Source of the DNA: Omphalotus guepiniiformis
Taxonomy: Eukaryota > Basidiomycota > Agaricomycetes > Agaricales > Omphalotaceae
NCBI GenBank assembly: GCA_028554645.1
Contig: JAQOOI010000019.1
Location: 372,001-436,000 of the forward strand
Reading direction: 5' to 3'
Length of the DNA stretch: 64,000 nucleotides
Shown: positions 12,007 through 23,380 of the stretch, piece after piece
Position numbering within the stretch: position 1 is the first letter of the stretch
Layout of the letters: every line of letters starts with the position of its first letter
Position numbers and translations under genes: made by a program
The notes under the pieces: model-generated
Told to the model about the DNA's origin: nothing
Seen by the model: only the letters and a program-made list of their open reading frames with translations
Database searches by the model: none

Positions 12007-13752
12007 GTGCGAGAGTTGGTTTCAGGCATGTAGAATGGTGGGATGTGATTATAGTCTGTCTGATTACGCAGGAGATGTGGGTGTAAGATATGTCGCAGAC
12101 TCGAATACACAAAAGCAAATTCCTTCCTTCGTTGCAAAGGGGACAGCGACCGGTTGACCAAAGTCAATCTTTACCGTGTAATTGAAGGCGTTCATTTCAA
12201 GCGTCGCTTTCCGAGGTTGTTGCTCGTTACAGTCTCGTAGCGCGTATGGTCCGTCTCTCACAGGTTTTGTATATCATTCGGTCATTACTCAATCATGAGC
12301 CGCTCTACCAGTCGGACGTCTGGGTTGCTTCCAGACCACGGCTCCTCATCTGCCGGCTACGCTCAAGCCTTTGAATACTTAGCGATCTGTGCACAGACTA
12401 ACGCCCAGGGAGACGAGCTTTAATAGTTCCAGTCCCTGCAACCCAACCCTTTCGTGGTTTCGCCGGCGTCGTGGCAGTGTGTGCTTGCAGGTCCTTGCGC
12501 GAATCGCACTCCAGACTCCTCCAGGGCTGCCACTGGCTGCCAGTGATCAGCATACAGTGTTGCTATGCCTTTTGGGGCGTTGTGTTGTGGCATGTCAACT
12601 TGTCAACGTCCCGTTCTTTCCTGTGGTGATACAAATCATTTGACATAACTTTGCTGCATCTGGGATATGATCACTGGGCTTTCCTGGGCTTTCTCAGCCT
12701 TTTCGATTCCTCGTATTGTCAAATGTATTGGACATCCTATGGCGAAGCCTGGAGTGAAAGACTGGTCACCGGTCAACAACAACGACTCTGCGTTGAATCT
12801 GCGATTGTTAGTTGTCCACGTGCCCAGCCGGCGGCCTCGCCAGCGGTTCGGCTTCTCGCACTAATGATGATCACTTGAAAGCTCTTGAAAGTCGAATTCA
12901 TTTGTCGTTTACCTGCCGTCCAAGGACACCGATCTACGCATGCCTACTAAGTCTGCTCAGATGATTCAATGCAACTGCAAATCTTTTCACAAGCTGATCT
13001 CAAGTTTCTCAACAGGGACAGGTATAATTTAACCTTTCTTCCTGCCTACATGTGCTTACGAACGTAAGAATAGAGGAAGTGGGTTCACATACTACTGGAT
13101 GGTTGGACAGTGGGTGGTTATTCCGACAATTCGTCAGTGCTTCCTGGTTTATCCTTCTGTGATGTTGATGATGATCCTCAGGCCGCTTGTAGTAGACAAT
13201 TGATGTTTTGCTCCGCTCACATATGCCTCAAAGCCAAGTATTTGACGTGGCAAGCGAGGATAAGACTCTGGTACTCTTCGTATCGTGGAATTGTTCCTTC
13301 GCAGTTGGTGGGGTCACTTAGTCTCGAGGAAGATGATCATTATCTAACACATGATCTATCGGTAGATGCGCTGTGCCAGTTGCAAGTGGATACTTTTCAC
13401 TCCCAAGAAACTCGAGCATCGTGCTTTACCTCTCCGGACACAGGTAAACGCATACAGTAAACGTATTTCGTCTATTGATTTTGATGCGGATTATGTTAAT
13501 TCAACCTCGATAATTTCCCGCAGCATGAAGTACGAGGCAACATATGTGACCGGTGGTTACCCAGGTTGTTTCGAGATCATATGCTTTCAACGGGGAGTAA
13601 CTCCAATCAACTTGCCTTTTTAATCGTCAATACAGAAACTATGCATATATAAAGGTCAAGAAATAACGCCATTCTAGTATCGGCTTTCGTCTTCAGGCAA
13701 CTCCGTACATTCATTTCTAAATCCACTACCACCAGCATTCGTAACAATCAAA
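12007..13752. other. Intergenic stretch without a recognised gene
   Basis: Several short open frames occur on the + strand (for example 12389-12643 and 13110-13460), but I recognise no domain and could not chain them with plausible introns. They may be decayed coding sequence. Confidence 0.4.
13646..13653 (+). promoter_or_regulatory. TATA box of thaumatin-like gene
   Basis: TATATAAA lies about 100 bp upstream of the ATG at 13753. This is a reasonable distance for a fungal TATA element with a short leader. Confidence 0.55.
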
Positions 13753-15083
13753 ATGAAAGGGCTTTTCTCTATCGTTTCTCTTGCGATTGCGACGTCCGTT
13801 AGCGCACGAACGTTCACGGTCAAGAACAATTGCGCGTACACTGTTTGGTGAGTATCGTCTTTCGCGCCTACACTAATCGCACAAACATATGCTAATCCCT
13901 TTATGTTCATAGGCCCGCCGTTCGTATCCTTAGTTTTCACGTACAAATCTATACTTCGTTCTGATCTCCTCAATATAGATTTTCACGGACCCTAACGCTG
14001 GAACCTCGAAACCCGACCAAGCTACTGGGTAAGCTGCTATGTTTACACTGGAATGAACTTCGTTAAGCAACCGTTCTCAGATGGGAGGCAGCCGCCGGCT
14101 CATCGGTCTCCTTCACTGTTCCTGACGACTGGAAGGCTGGACGTATCTGGGTACGTCACTCAGTTGCTTGTAGATACTTGGTTTCGTTTGGCTAACTCTA
14201 AAGGAACCTGATTAGGGTCGTCGTGACTGTGATTTCTCAACCAATCCCGGGCCCACTTCTTGCCTTACTGGCGGTTGCAACGGTGGTCTTGAATGTGACC
14301 CTAATACTGGCACCGTAAGGTTTTTCTACACCCCTAGGATTCGATGAGGTACTCAATAGTTTTTCTATCCTAGGGTGTTCCTCCTGCATCTGTTGCGGAA
14401 TGGACACTTGCAGGTGATGGTAATCTGGATTACTATGATGGTGATTATTTCAGGTCTTATTGCGCTTATGCTCCAAGTATTAATGAATCATTCGCTAGTA
14501 TCTCTTGTCGATGGATTCAATGTCCCGATCGAAATCACAACCAACGTGAACTGCAACGTAGCTTCTTGCCCTGTTGATCTTAACCCTGATTGTATGCCAA
14601 TTCCGTTTTGTTAATGACTCGGACTCGCGCTGATTGTTTTGACTCCGTATTTGACTGTGTACAGGCCCATCTGCTCTCGCTGGACCTGCGGCGTCTGACG
14701 GTACTAACGAAGGCTGCAAAAGCGCTTGCTTCGCCAACCTCGACGGAAACCAAGGTAAGCTTTTTCATTGCATTTTCTCACCTTGGGGTCTTAACGTATC
14801 TTACCATTGTGTCCTATCTCATTACCAGCCAACTCACCCAACTGCTGCAGCGGTGATCACAGCACTGCCGCCACTTGTCCTCCTTCAGGAGTGGATTACT
14901 ACTCTTACTTCAGTGAGAATCTCTTTTGATTTGGTTCGGACAACACTGACTACCACCTCTTCTTCTTCAGAATCATCCTGCCCTGATTCGTATGTTTATG
15001 CATACGACGAGTCTAGCGGAACCGCACTATGGACGTGCGATACTGGCTTGGCTGCTGATTATACTGTGACTTTCTGCCCCTGA
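13753..15083 (+). CDS. Secreted thaumatin-like protein (GH152 type)
   Basis: Ten exons give 255 residues: 13753-13847, 13913-13919, 13979-14028, 14081-14150, 14216-14314, 14374-14440, 14499-14591, 14665-14754, 14829-14912, 14971-15083. Residues 1-18 form a signal peptide (MKGLFSIVSLAIATSVSA). The mature protein shows the thaumatin pattern: FTVKNNCAYTVWPA, GWEAAAGSSVSF, GRIWGRRDCDF, the Cys-rich GCNGGLEC, a VSLVDGFNVP segment and the C-terminal SSCPDSYVYAYDE. Fungal relatives are secreted and some act on beta-1,3-glucan; the activity of this one is not shown. Exon 2 is only 7 nt (GCCCGCC), inferred because it restores W-P-A-I-F-T-D in phase. It lies between cyclophilin H and the short-chain dehydrogenase, with no obvious functional link. 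Confidence 0.93.
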
Positions 15084-16032
15084 AGACTGCTGCTGGATTG
15101 AAAGATCGCAATGAAACACCAGAGGTGGCTTGCGTTGAAATTTTAACTGTCGTTACCTACTCATTTCCGTTCCTTTATCCAAATACCTGCGTATATGTAC
15201 ATACCCTAAATATACCACCTATTTACTTCCTTACAGGGAAGAATTTTCTTAGTGGGATCAACGGATGCTTCGATGCACCAAATGAAGGCTTGTCATAGTG
15301 AGTTTTGGGTACGCTCGTGTAGATTCTATCGTTGTGGTAGGTGTACAGCACACCGTTCAAGGAATCAACTTGTACCAGCCCCCTAAAACCGAACGTTCAA
15401 ATCAGCTTCAACATTGGTCACAGTAATGTCGTTAATAGAGTAGTAGCGGCGGAGTGTCCCAAGATGATGGCATATCCGTTTACAGCTAAGAAAACACCGG
15501 GATAATTCAGTATTGTAATAATTCTCTTCTTCAGAATCTTCAAATGTCTGCGAGGTTAGTGTTGCCTGAGGCAGCATCGTACATAGTTTAGCCAGTCTAG
15601 TCAATCTTGCTATAGAAAAGATCAAAGGAAGAAAAACAGACAAGGAAAAGAAGAGACGAACTCTTAGGCATATAATGATATACCGACCGTATCGTGCGTG
15701 TACTAATGCCGGCCCCTCCAAGATTCAGAAATATTTCGCGAGCAGATCAATTCTTAGGAAACTGAGATCAAAGATTCGGACAATGCGAAGCACTCCAGTG
15801 GTGCCATCCGGTGTACGCTAAATACTACTGGCCCATTCATGTATACAGTGCCACTGCCGCGAAAAAAGAAAAACCTGATTTACAACGATTACAGTAAGTA
15901 CAATTGACACGATTTAAGTGTATTCTTCCTCTTCAAACCGCATTCACCATTTCTCATGCGCAGGTCGCACTGTGATTCAAAAACATCGCGGCGTGCGCGT
16001 GGTCAGCCACATACAACACCTAGGGCACAGCA
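15084..16032. other. Intergenic region containing one copy of a duplicated segment
   Basis: No complete gene is found. On the minus strand 15423-15545 carries a sequence repeated on the plus strand at about 20606-20711 (listed separately). The rest is unremarkable. Confidence 0.4.
15423..15545 (-). repeat. Duplicated segment, copy 1 (partner at 20606-20711)
   Basis: Read on the minus strand, this contains GAATTATCCCGGTGTTTTCT, then AACGGATATGCCATC, CTTGGGACACTCCGC and TTAACGACATTA, matching the plus strand at 20606-20711 at roughly 90 percent. At the two positions I could align clearly, length differences are 3 nt, and one reading frame stays open in both copies (ELSRCFLSCKRICH, then LGTLR). 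It may be a remnant exon of an unrecognised gene or repeat family. Confidence 0.6.
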
Positions 16033-17321
16033 TTAAAAAGACCTACAATCAAGCTCCCAAGTCCACGCCGAACGATCTTGTTTCGCGAGGTAAACATAAG
16101 ACTACATAAAAAAAAAGTCAGGATTCAGGAACATAAGTGTCAAACGTCACACAACGAAGGAAGGGAAGGAAGGAAGGAAGGAAGGAAGAGGGCTTACAGA
16201 TGCAATGGACGCTGGGTTCAACCTGACATCTTCGTTCTGTTCCCATTCGGGATTGTTTCGCCTCGAACGAGAGAGGGGAGTTGTAATTCCTAAATTACAG
16301 TGAAAAGCGGGAGCGGGAGAGGATGAATAGACGTGGAGGAAGCCTGAGGATTAAGGCGACTTACCTCCATCGATGATAGCCTATGATTTTTCAAGAGCCA
16401 AGGGGTCAGCAATTCAGTGAGGGACGTTATCACAGGTAATTACGATACGCACATGCGCCACCTAGAAGTTAAGCCCAAGCATAACTCATAAGAAGTTCGA
16501 CTCTTTTCACTCAAACCACAAACTCACATGAATATTCTCCTTCCCAAACTCCTTCGCCAAACTCTGCGACAACGCCCTCAACGCAAACTTCCCCGCCGCA
16601 AACGCACTCGTCGTAACATTCCCCCTAACACTAGCCGTCGCACCAGTAAACACCAAAATCCCACGTTTACCCGTCACCTCATCAACAGGGTTTTGCTTAA
16701 TATCCAAAAGAACCTCGCGTGAAAACGCGAATGCTCCTTCGATATTACTTTGAGTGATAGCAGCTACATCTTCGGGAGTTATATCGAGGAAAGGTTTCCA
16801 GACTCCGTGGCCTGCGTTGTATAATGCTGCGGTGATGGCGTATTCTGGACGAGGGAAGTGGGAGCGGATTTTGGTGAATGCTGAGGTGATTTCTGGGGCG
16901 GAGTAGGAGGTTATTGGGAATGAAGCAGCCTATATGAAGTGAAGAAGAAGAAGAAAAATGCTTCAGGTTAATAAAAGCGAGCGTGCGTCCGAATGTGAAT
17001 TTACGACGTACGTTGGCTCCCGAAGCTTTCAACTCGTCCTCCAGCGACTTCAAAGAATCTGCTCCACGTGCAATCAACGCAATACTATATCCTTCCTTTG
17101 CGAAAGCGCGAGCTGTGGCCCCAGGACCAAAGGCGTTTAAGTGAAATATTGTAAGTTTGATGAAATAGAGATCATACGCTGTGGCACCTCCAGTCCCACC
17201 ACCTGCACCAAGACCTGCGCACGAACATACAGTAAGCGTTTAGATCCAGATTCAGCTAGAATAGAAAAAAAACCAACTCACCTGCGACGACAAGAACGCG
17301 TTTAGCTACAGCTGAAGACAT
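16033..17321 (-). CDS. Short-chain dehydrogenase/reductase of an atypical Tyr-less subfamily
   Basis: Translation starts at 17321 and ends at 16033. The protein has an N-terminal Rossmann start (VLVVAGLGAGGGTG), AKEGYSIALIARG, the NAG motif in AALYNAGHGVWKPFL, FTGATASVRGN and AAGKFALRALSQSLAKEFG, followed by AHAIIDGG, NPEWEQNEDVRLNP and the C-terminal QDRSAWTWELD. The position of the classical catalytic Tyr (YxxxK) holds AFAAGK. That substitution is usual in this subfamily, so the reaction cannot be assumed. A 9-nt exon (GTGGCGCAT) supplies V-A-H between introns near 16450. The junction near 17100-17200 is uncertain because GCCACAGC occurs at both intron ends and the phase-consistent choice shortens the glycine loop by about three residues. 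The last intron contains a GGAA microsatellite. A decayed relative lies at about 36990-37655. Confidence 0.85.
16157..16189 (+). repeat. GGAA microsatellite
   Basis: A run of seven to eight GGAA/AAGG units, inside the last intron of the short-chain dehydrogenase gene. Confidence 0.85.
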
Positions 17322-17552
17322 TGCGACTGATTCGGATTCGGATTCGGATTCGTCGTATAGAAGTAGAAGTTCTCCTAGTTTATACAACAGATAGAGCAAA
17401 GAACAAGACAGTATTTATGCTCGCTCAAGACATACGCCATTTTGATGTAGACTCTCGTCAGATGTCAGACGATTTATAAAGGTGTATATATGCTCACTCA
17501 GCTTGATCTCGGGCGAGTGAAATGAATGACAAATCAATTCAAGTTAATCAGG

Positions 17553-19507
17553 CTTGCAAATGTATTTTTTTTTTTTTTTTTTTTTTTAATTCTTGTGTTA
17601 CCGCTAGCAGGTAAGTCTAAGTACCAAGGCGCGGGGGTAGGAACTATGAGCGGTATCGTACTGTATAGTAAGTATAGTAAGCCCTAGTCCGACCCGTTCA
17701 GCAGGTGTCGGAAATAGATATTGATCCCAAGAAAGTGTGTGTGGAGCGAATAGCGAACAAGGTGACGACGTGTAATGAGATGTGAGGGTGCGAACGCTCG
17801 GCCAGAGGCCTGAAAGTGTGGGGGATGGCAAGGTCAAAAAACCCCTTCCACTCGGCTACGAAATGGCGCTCCTGGCCTGACTCGCTTCATTGTGGGTAGG
17901 GGAAAAACCCTGCCTGGGTGCTGAATGGGTGTGGGGCTGGTGCGGACAACGTCGTGTGGGGTGTCTGGCTCAACTAGCCTTCTTCTCGTGTATCCTCTCT
18001 CTCCAACGTCTCCTCTTCCTCAATCGTCTCCTCTCCTTCGTCCCAGTCTTCGGTCCAGTCGGCTTCGGGTGAGATTTCGCCTCCACGCTGTGTTTCCATG
18101 TCCCACTGTTCCCAAATGGCTGTGATGGGTGTGTAAGAAGGAGTTGGTGCAGCGTGACGTGGTTTCCCGGTCACAGTGAATGCCCCGGATTGTGTGATGA
18201 ATTCAGTGAGTGCCTCGATGCCCTCTGTGGATCCCAATATGTCAGTGAGAGAGATATCGGCAGAGGATTTTCGTAGGATGTGGCGGAATGGTTCGTAGGT
18301 GGGGCAGCTCCGGAGGACATGTTCTCTGGATTGGACAGGTTCGCCACATGGGCAGTCAGTGTTCTTCATAGGGACAAAGTCTTGGAAGTACTCCCCTATG
18401 AATCCATGTCCAGTTCGGCATTGGAAAACCCGCCCAAAGATTTCTCGTGGGGTGGATTTGAAGCGATCAGAAGGTTTTAGTGAGGGGGGTAGGCGGTTTG
18501 CGGGTGCGAAGCGACCATATACTGATCGGTTGTCCCATTGATGTTTCCATTCCCTAATGGTTTTCTCCTTGTTACATCGAATGGAATTGCTGAAAGTGGC
18601 GGCCCATGGTTGTTTATTGCATTTCGTGATCGCTTCCTTGGCAAGCTGGTCTGCTCTCTCATTTCCATCAATGCCTACATGGCTCGGCACCCATGAGACT
18701 TCTACGGTATGTTCAGGAGACGCCGATAGGAATTCAGCGACCCGGCGATGGAATGCTGAGCAGTATGACTGCCCTGGATGAGGGGATGTGTCGAAGATAG
18801 ATGATACTGCGGCGGCATTGTCAGAGTAGAAGTGCCAATGTTTGATTTGGGGACACTTAGCTGTGAACTTCTTAGCTCGTCCAGCTGCAATACTTAGTGC
18901 TATGATTTCTGCATCATATACTTCAGCGCGCGAGCCCAGCCCTATCCGTTTGCGAAGGTGAGGGTGTTCCTGACCCTTGTAGTAGCCAACAAACCCAGCC
19001 CCAACACGACGAACTCGGAAGAGGGGCATAGACGAGCCGTCGGTGTAGAAGGTTAGGTGGTCAGGAGAGAGAAAGTGAGAACGTAGCTCATTCTCGTGCT
19101 TGTCCTTCAAATTCTGTGCTCGAACTTTCGGGCTGACCTTCTTGTTGGGTGGAGGTGGTCCGCAGATAGTGAGTTGTTTTTCATAGTCTCGTTTCACCTT
19201 TCGCCATGGCGGGGTGCTGAAAGGTTGGAGCCGTTCATTGGAGGGGCTTGTGTGGCGGGCTAGCATCTGTAGTTGGGTGGTTCGCTTTGAGTCAGTTACT
19301 GATTTGTTGTGAAGGCGGTACGCCACTGGTGGTGGGCGTCTAGGTATTCGGAATTTCTCCCACCACTTGGGGTCTAGCCGTTGGATCACCGGGTTGGATG
19401 GGTCAAGGCGATTGAAGCGAAGGGCACAGCTACGGTTCAATGTGTTGAGACGGATGCTAATTGGGGGGATATGAGCTTCAATTTCAAGGGCAGACTTGCA
19501 AATGTAT
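17553..19507 (-). mobile_element. 5'-truncated non-LTR retrotransposon (LINE) with poly(A) tail and 13-bp target duplication
   Basis: On the minus strand the element body runs from about 19494 to the A-run at 17565-17587 (T-run on +). The 13-mer CTTGCAAATGTAT occurs at 17553-17565, directly beside the tail, and again at 19495-19507 at the other end, as expected for a target-site duplication. Coding sequence is present only for the C-terminal part of ORF2; endonuclease and reverse transcriptase are missing, so this is a dead 5'-truncated copy. The reading frame is intact for more than 500 codons, which suggests recent insertion. Confidence 0.85.
17974..19494 (-). pseudogene. LINE ORF2 C-terminal fragment: RNase H and zinc-finger tail
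   Basis: The fragment holds an RNase H domain with FYTDGSSMP (first Asp), a conserved Glu in SRAEVYDAEIIAL, HFYSDNAAAVSS (Asp) and NERADQLAKEA. A C-terminal Cys/His segment (CPCGEPVQSREHVLRSCP) is typical of fungal LINE ORF2 ends. Stops are absent from 19494 to 17974. The open frame continues another 42 codons into flanking host sequence up to an ATG at 19620, but that part lies outside the target duplication and is probably chance. Confidence 0.85.
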
Positions 19508-20451
19508 GTAATGGCCGCAGTCCTGTTTCGCTGTCTTTCTTCATATTGACGATATATTGCATCTGATAGAATGACAAGAGCCTTTGAGCTGTATGCATTT
19601 AAGTAAGAGCAGACATTCATTCATTGTAGGACCACGGGTGGAAAGCATAGGGAAAACTGGCTGTGGGTTGTGGGGACAACCTTCCAAATATAGTATATAG
19701 GCTTACTAATAAGCGTTCCTGTTCCCCTTCCATTCAGCAAGAATCACGATAACCCTCGAGTAGCAGAGATACTCTCTCCCTTACATCTCTCTTCGAATAT
19801 CTCAGTCGACTTCGATTCGGACTCTCAAACTGCATCCAATAAAGACCAAACCACGAGCACTCCGACTCGGAAGTACGCGTCTTGAAATTGGCGTGTCAAA
19901 TCCGACATAAAGCTCCTGTTAAACGCTAGCGCTGGAGTTCGGTAGGAGGAGGGGGAAGCAACTCGTAGCCTAGGGTTGTTTTGGTCGTCGATTCCGCTCC
20001 TTGCCCGTCCTGATTTGAACAGCAGCTTTGAGCGAGTACCTCCGAGTCATCGTGTCCTCTACACATCCACCACACCTTCGCAAATTCTTACTCAGTTCTC
20101 GAGATACTGAGAAGCGCTTGTACTCGCGATGGTTTATCTGCTACTTACCAGAATTTCTTTTTGCTTTTGTAAATCGCTTGAGCAGAGCAATATTTGATGT
20201 ACCGGACATCCCACATACCAGCTGTCAGAACCATGAGAACATTCCATCCTCGGAACCTTCAGAATCATCAGTAACAGTAACATTCGAAGTGCCAGCTAGT
20301 GCCAGGCCCATATGACCCGTCAATCACCGGTTCGATGGGATTCTTGATTCTTTAGATTCTTTAGCGTTCAACCTGACAGACAGCCCCCCTTGCTTCCTTT
20401 CCTCTCCTCTGCCCACGACGATAAGACCCCCGTCGACGTCGATGTCCTTTT
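19508..20451. other. Intergenic region upstream of GPI-protein gene
   Basis: No gene is recognised. A short open frame at 20028-20315 has no supporting features. CT-rich sequence near 20390-20450 fits a leader. Confidence 0.4.
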
Positions 20452-21552
20452 TTCAACGAACTCTTGTGGTTTTTTGGGCTTTGGGTGTAGTGGTTCCGGT
20501 TCTTCGAAGTGAGTACCTGTGATAGTACTTGGTTTTGATTCATCCTCCGCTGGACCTTTTCACGCGGCGCTCGATGTACACGTGTCCCCCGCAAGGGAGG
20601 GACATTTGAAGTGGAAGAAGAATCTGAATTATCCCGGTGTTTTCTTAGCTGCAAACGGATATGCCATCGATATCTTGGGACACTCCGCAACTACTCTTTT
20701 AACGACATTAGCTGAAATTCCAACAAGTTGTAATGATACGTGTAATGCGATTATCGACGATATTAATGTGTGTACGAGTACTCTTCTTTCTATTGTTTGA
20801 ATTCGGAGACACGAAACTCGCGACTCACGCGCACGCCAGGTGTGTTCGACGTTTCAATGTCTTTGTACTTCAGCGAATACGGCTGGGGTTACGGAGTGTG
20901 CTGATTGCCTTGAAGCAGTCAAGCCAAATCAAACAGTAATAGGGGAAGCTCAGGGAATCATTGATCGTGCGTACATACCCCTTCAAACCGGGCTGAAAAA
21001 AAAACCCCAATTCTATCCTGTGTACACCCCGTTCTAACCCTAAGCGTTCGTTCAACAGAATACGCATCCATATGTAACGCAGGAGGAATCTCCGTACCCA
21101 CTCAAACAGCTTCTGGATTTACAGGCGTCGTAGGTTCTGCAACGACAGCGACAGCGACAGGTACGGTCAACAACCCAACGTCAAATTCTGGCCCCCCGTT
21201 AACAACTGATGCTTTCGCTTCTGCTTCTCGTTTCACTTCTGCATCCTTGGTATCGCCGTCGTCGTCAACTTCAGGTTCAGGCTTTCCAACTCCCTCGTTC
21301 GCATCCTCATTCTCAGGCAGCTTAAGCTTTCTTCCTTCGGTTTCCGCAACGCCGACTTCTCCGGGTGTATCTTCGAGTTCTGCTAGTGCTTCGTCTCTGG
21401 CAGCAGCAAGTACGCCGGCGGCGGCATCGACAAGTCCTACCCCGACTACGGCTGCGAATGGAGCCTCAGGGAGCGTCAAGGTAGTTTTCGGTTCGTCTGC
21501 GAGGGTTATGGTTGGGGTACCGGTTGTGGTTTTGATGTTTTCGGGTATTTGA
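20452..21552 (+). CDS. GPI-anchored Ser/Thr-rich cell-wall protein with Cys-rich N-terminal domain
   Basis: Four exons (20452-20518, 20712-20767, 20840-20966, 21059-21552) encode 247 residues. The N-terminus is a signal peptide (MSFFQRTLVVFWALGVVVPVL). Then comes a compact Cys domain with the pattern C-N-D-T-C..C..F-Q-C-L-C..C-A-D-C..C-N, common in basidiomycete secreted proteins. The remainder is rich in Ser, Thr, Ala and Pro (heavily O-glycosylated type), ending in a small-residue site and a hydrophobic tail (VMVGVPVVVLMF), the layout of a GPI signal. It should sit at the plasma membrane or wall; the role is unknown. Intron 1 is unusually long (193 bp) and contains the duplicated segment also found at 15423-15545. 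Confidence 0.82.
20606..20711 (+). repeat. Duplicated segment, copy 2, inside intron 1 of the GPI-protein gene
   Basis: Matches 15423-15545 (opposite strand) across GAATTATCCCGGTGTTTTCT, CTTGGGACACTCCGC and TTAACGACATTA. The similarity ends right at the intron's 3' splice site (ACATTAG). The same open frame as in copy 1 is readable here up to a stop at the exon border. Confidence 0.6.
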
Positions 21553-22199
21553 GTTGGGTGGTGGAGTTGGAGAACTTGAAAATGGAAGAATGTTTCTTCG
21601 TTATGATTTTGTTATTCATCACTATTTTACTCGGACAAAAACAGTGAACACTATGTTCAGGACGCTTTTCTTTGGCTGGCTTTGAGATTGTATCTAGTTG
21701 ATATGTCAGAGGATTATTTGATAGTTGTTGAGAGAACCGCACCTGAAGAACTGCTGGACGTACCCCTCATCTGGGTGTGACACTTTTGTGACACTGCGCC
21801 GTTCTTCAGTTCGCCTCTTATCCACCCCTAGCTGTGTCTACTTTTCAAGTGCTGGAGAGCTTCACGCCTTCTCCTTCCTTCCAATGAGTAGCGACATCCA
21901 AACGATATTCATTTTCGCCTCAGAACAGCAGAAATCAAAGTAGACTTTCTAGGCCTGGTGATCATCATGCACCATCCAATGTCCATGTGCTGTGCATATG
22001 CCAGCGCACTCCGTAAGCGTAGATTCTTATCCAGGTAAATATATGGTAGGTATGGCCTGAAACGCTTAAAACAAAGTTTTATTCTATGCAACGTAAGGTC
22101 ACTGTAGATCTTCACGCTGGACGCATCTAGCTCTGGCTATATAAGCCCAACACCCAACGGCCTGCGTCAACGACCCCTCAGGTTGTCTTCCTTAGGTCT
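21553..22199. other. Intergenic region between GPI-protein and GH16 genes
   Basis: No gene is seen. The last part is the GH16 promoter. Confidence 0.4.
22138..22145 (+). promoter_or_regulatory. TATA box of GH16 gene
   Basis: TATATAAG about 55 bp before the ATG at 22200. Confidence 0.6.
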
Positions 22200-23380
22200 A
22201 TGACCATGTCCCGTCTCCGTCTCAGTTCCCTTACCCTCCTTCTCCTCTCCTCTCTCCACCTCCCCCAAGCCCAAGCAGCCCCAGCACAAACCTGCGCCTG
22301 CGGCTACATCGATGACCACGGAAACATCTGGCGCGAATCCCTCACAACCGATTTCACTCAATCCACAGGCGCACTCGCTGCTTTAGGAAACGATTGGATT
22401 ATAGCTACTGATAATGAACCTCAAAGTACGGGTATTGCGATTCAGTATGTGGATGGGAATGTTTTGGAGTGGGATGATGCGCTTGGGTTGAGGGCTAGTG
22501 CTGTGAGTTTTTCGAGTATCTTGGGTTGTTTTTTCGAGTTGTTTTGTTTTGAACATCGAGTTGACTTGACTTGGACTTTACATTACAGTACGATAACAGC
22601 GGTTCCGTCAAATCAGCAGAGATATTCACGACTCGTTCTGATATCCTATATGGTACATTCCGTATGCGCGCAGTCGTTCCGAGTGTTCCTGGGGTCGTAT
22701 TCGGTGAGGACAGAAACCCGCATAACCCATCATCGCATTACTTAACTCGGCTCAAAAATCTCATTTGGCTTGAATGAATGAAGGTTTCTTCACATACATC
22801 TCCGATACCCAAGAACAAGACATCGAATTCCTATCCTCCGATTCAGACTATTATCAACATGTTTATTATACTGATCAACCGGGGAATGTGAATGGTGTAC
22901 CTGATACGAATGCGTATAAGGATGTTGAGGTTAATGGAGCTGATTTCACGTACGTTCGGCGTCCCATCCACCCCCTCTCCCCGCGGTCAAGCATTCTGCA
23001 TTCTGACTTTTTTCCTTTGAAATGCAAATAGGGCATTTGGTGAACACCGGATTGATTGGTTGACAAGTGCTACGAATTACTTTTATAATTCTGCTCAGAC
23101 TGCGGTGAGTTACGCTTTGCCAACGCGGTCAATTCGCTCTAAAGAACTCAACTCAACTTCGTAATAGACAATCACGAAAAACGTCCCGACAACTCCCTCT
23201 GAATTCATTCTAAACGTATGGAGTAATGGCGATCCGGAATATTCAAAAGGTCCTCCGACGGCTGATGCGATTGCGGTTGTTCAATATGTGAAGTTTTATT
23301 TTAATTCGACTAGTGTGAGTGAGGGAAGTTTTGAGAGTGGGTGTAGGGAGGCGGGGAGTGTGGCTAGGTGTAGTGTTTGA
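22200..23380 (+). CDS. Secreted glycoside hydrolase family 16 protein (beta-glucanase/transglycosylase)
   Basis: Five exons (22200-22502, 22589-22703, 22784-22949, 23032-23104, 23168-23380) encode 289 residues. There is a signal peptide of about 28 residues (LTLLLLSSLHLPQAQA). The GH16 core shows SAEIFTTRSDILYGTFRMRA, then the catalytic motif DTQEQDIEF (E-x-D-x-E: nucleophile, assisting Asp, acid/base), then HRIDWL and a C-terminal FILNVWSNGDP strand. Family members cut or rearrange beta-1,3/1,4- or 1,6-glucans in the wall. An alternative in-frame ATG lies at 22206. There is no wall anchor or extra carbohydrate-binding domain. Confidence 0.92.

Noticed and set aside
12389..13623. Series of 60-116-codon open frames between cyclophilin H and the thaumatin gene
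   Set aside because: No recognisable protein and no consistent chain of exons in phase.
19495..19620. N-terminal 42 codons of the LINE open frame
   Set aside because: They lie at or beyond the 13-bp target duplication and show no LINE similarity, so they are taken as host DNA read by chance.
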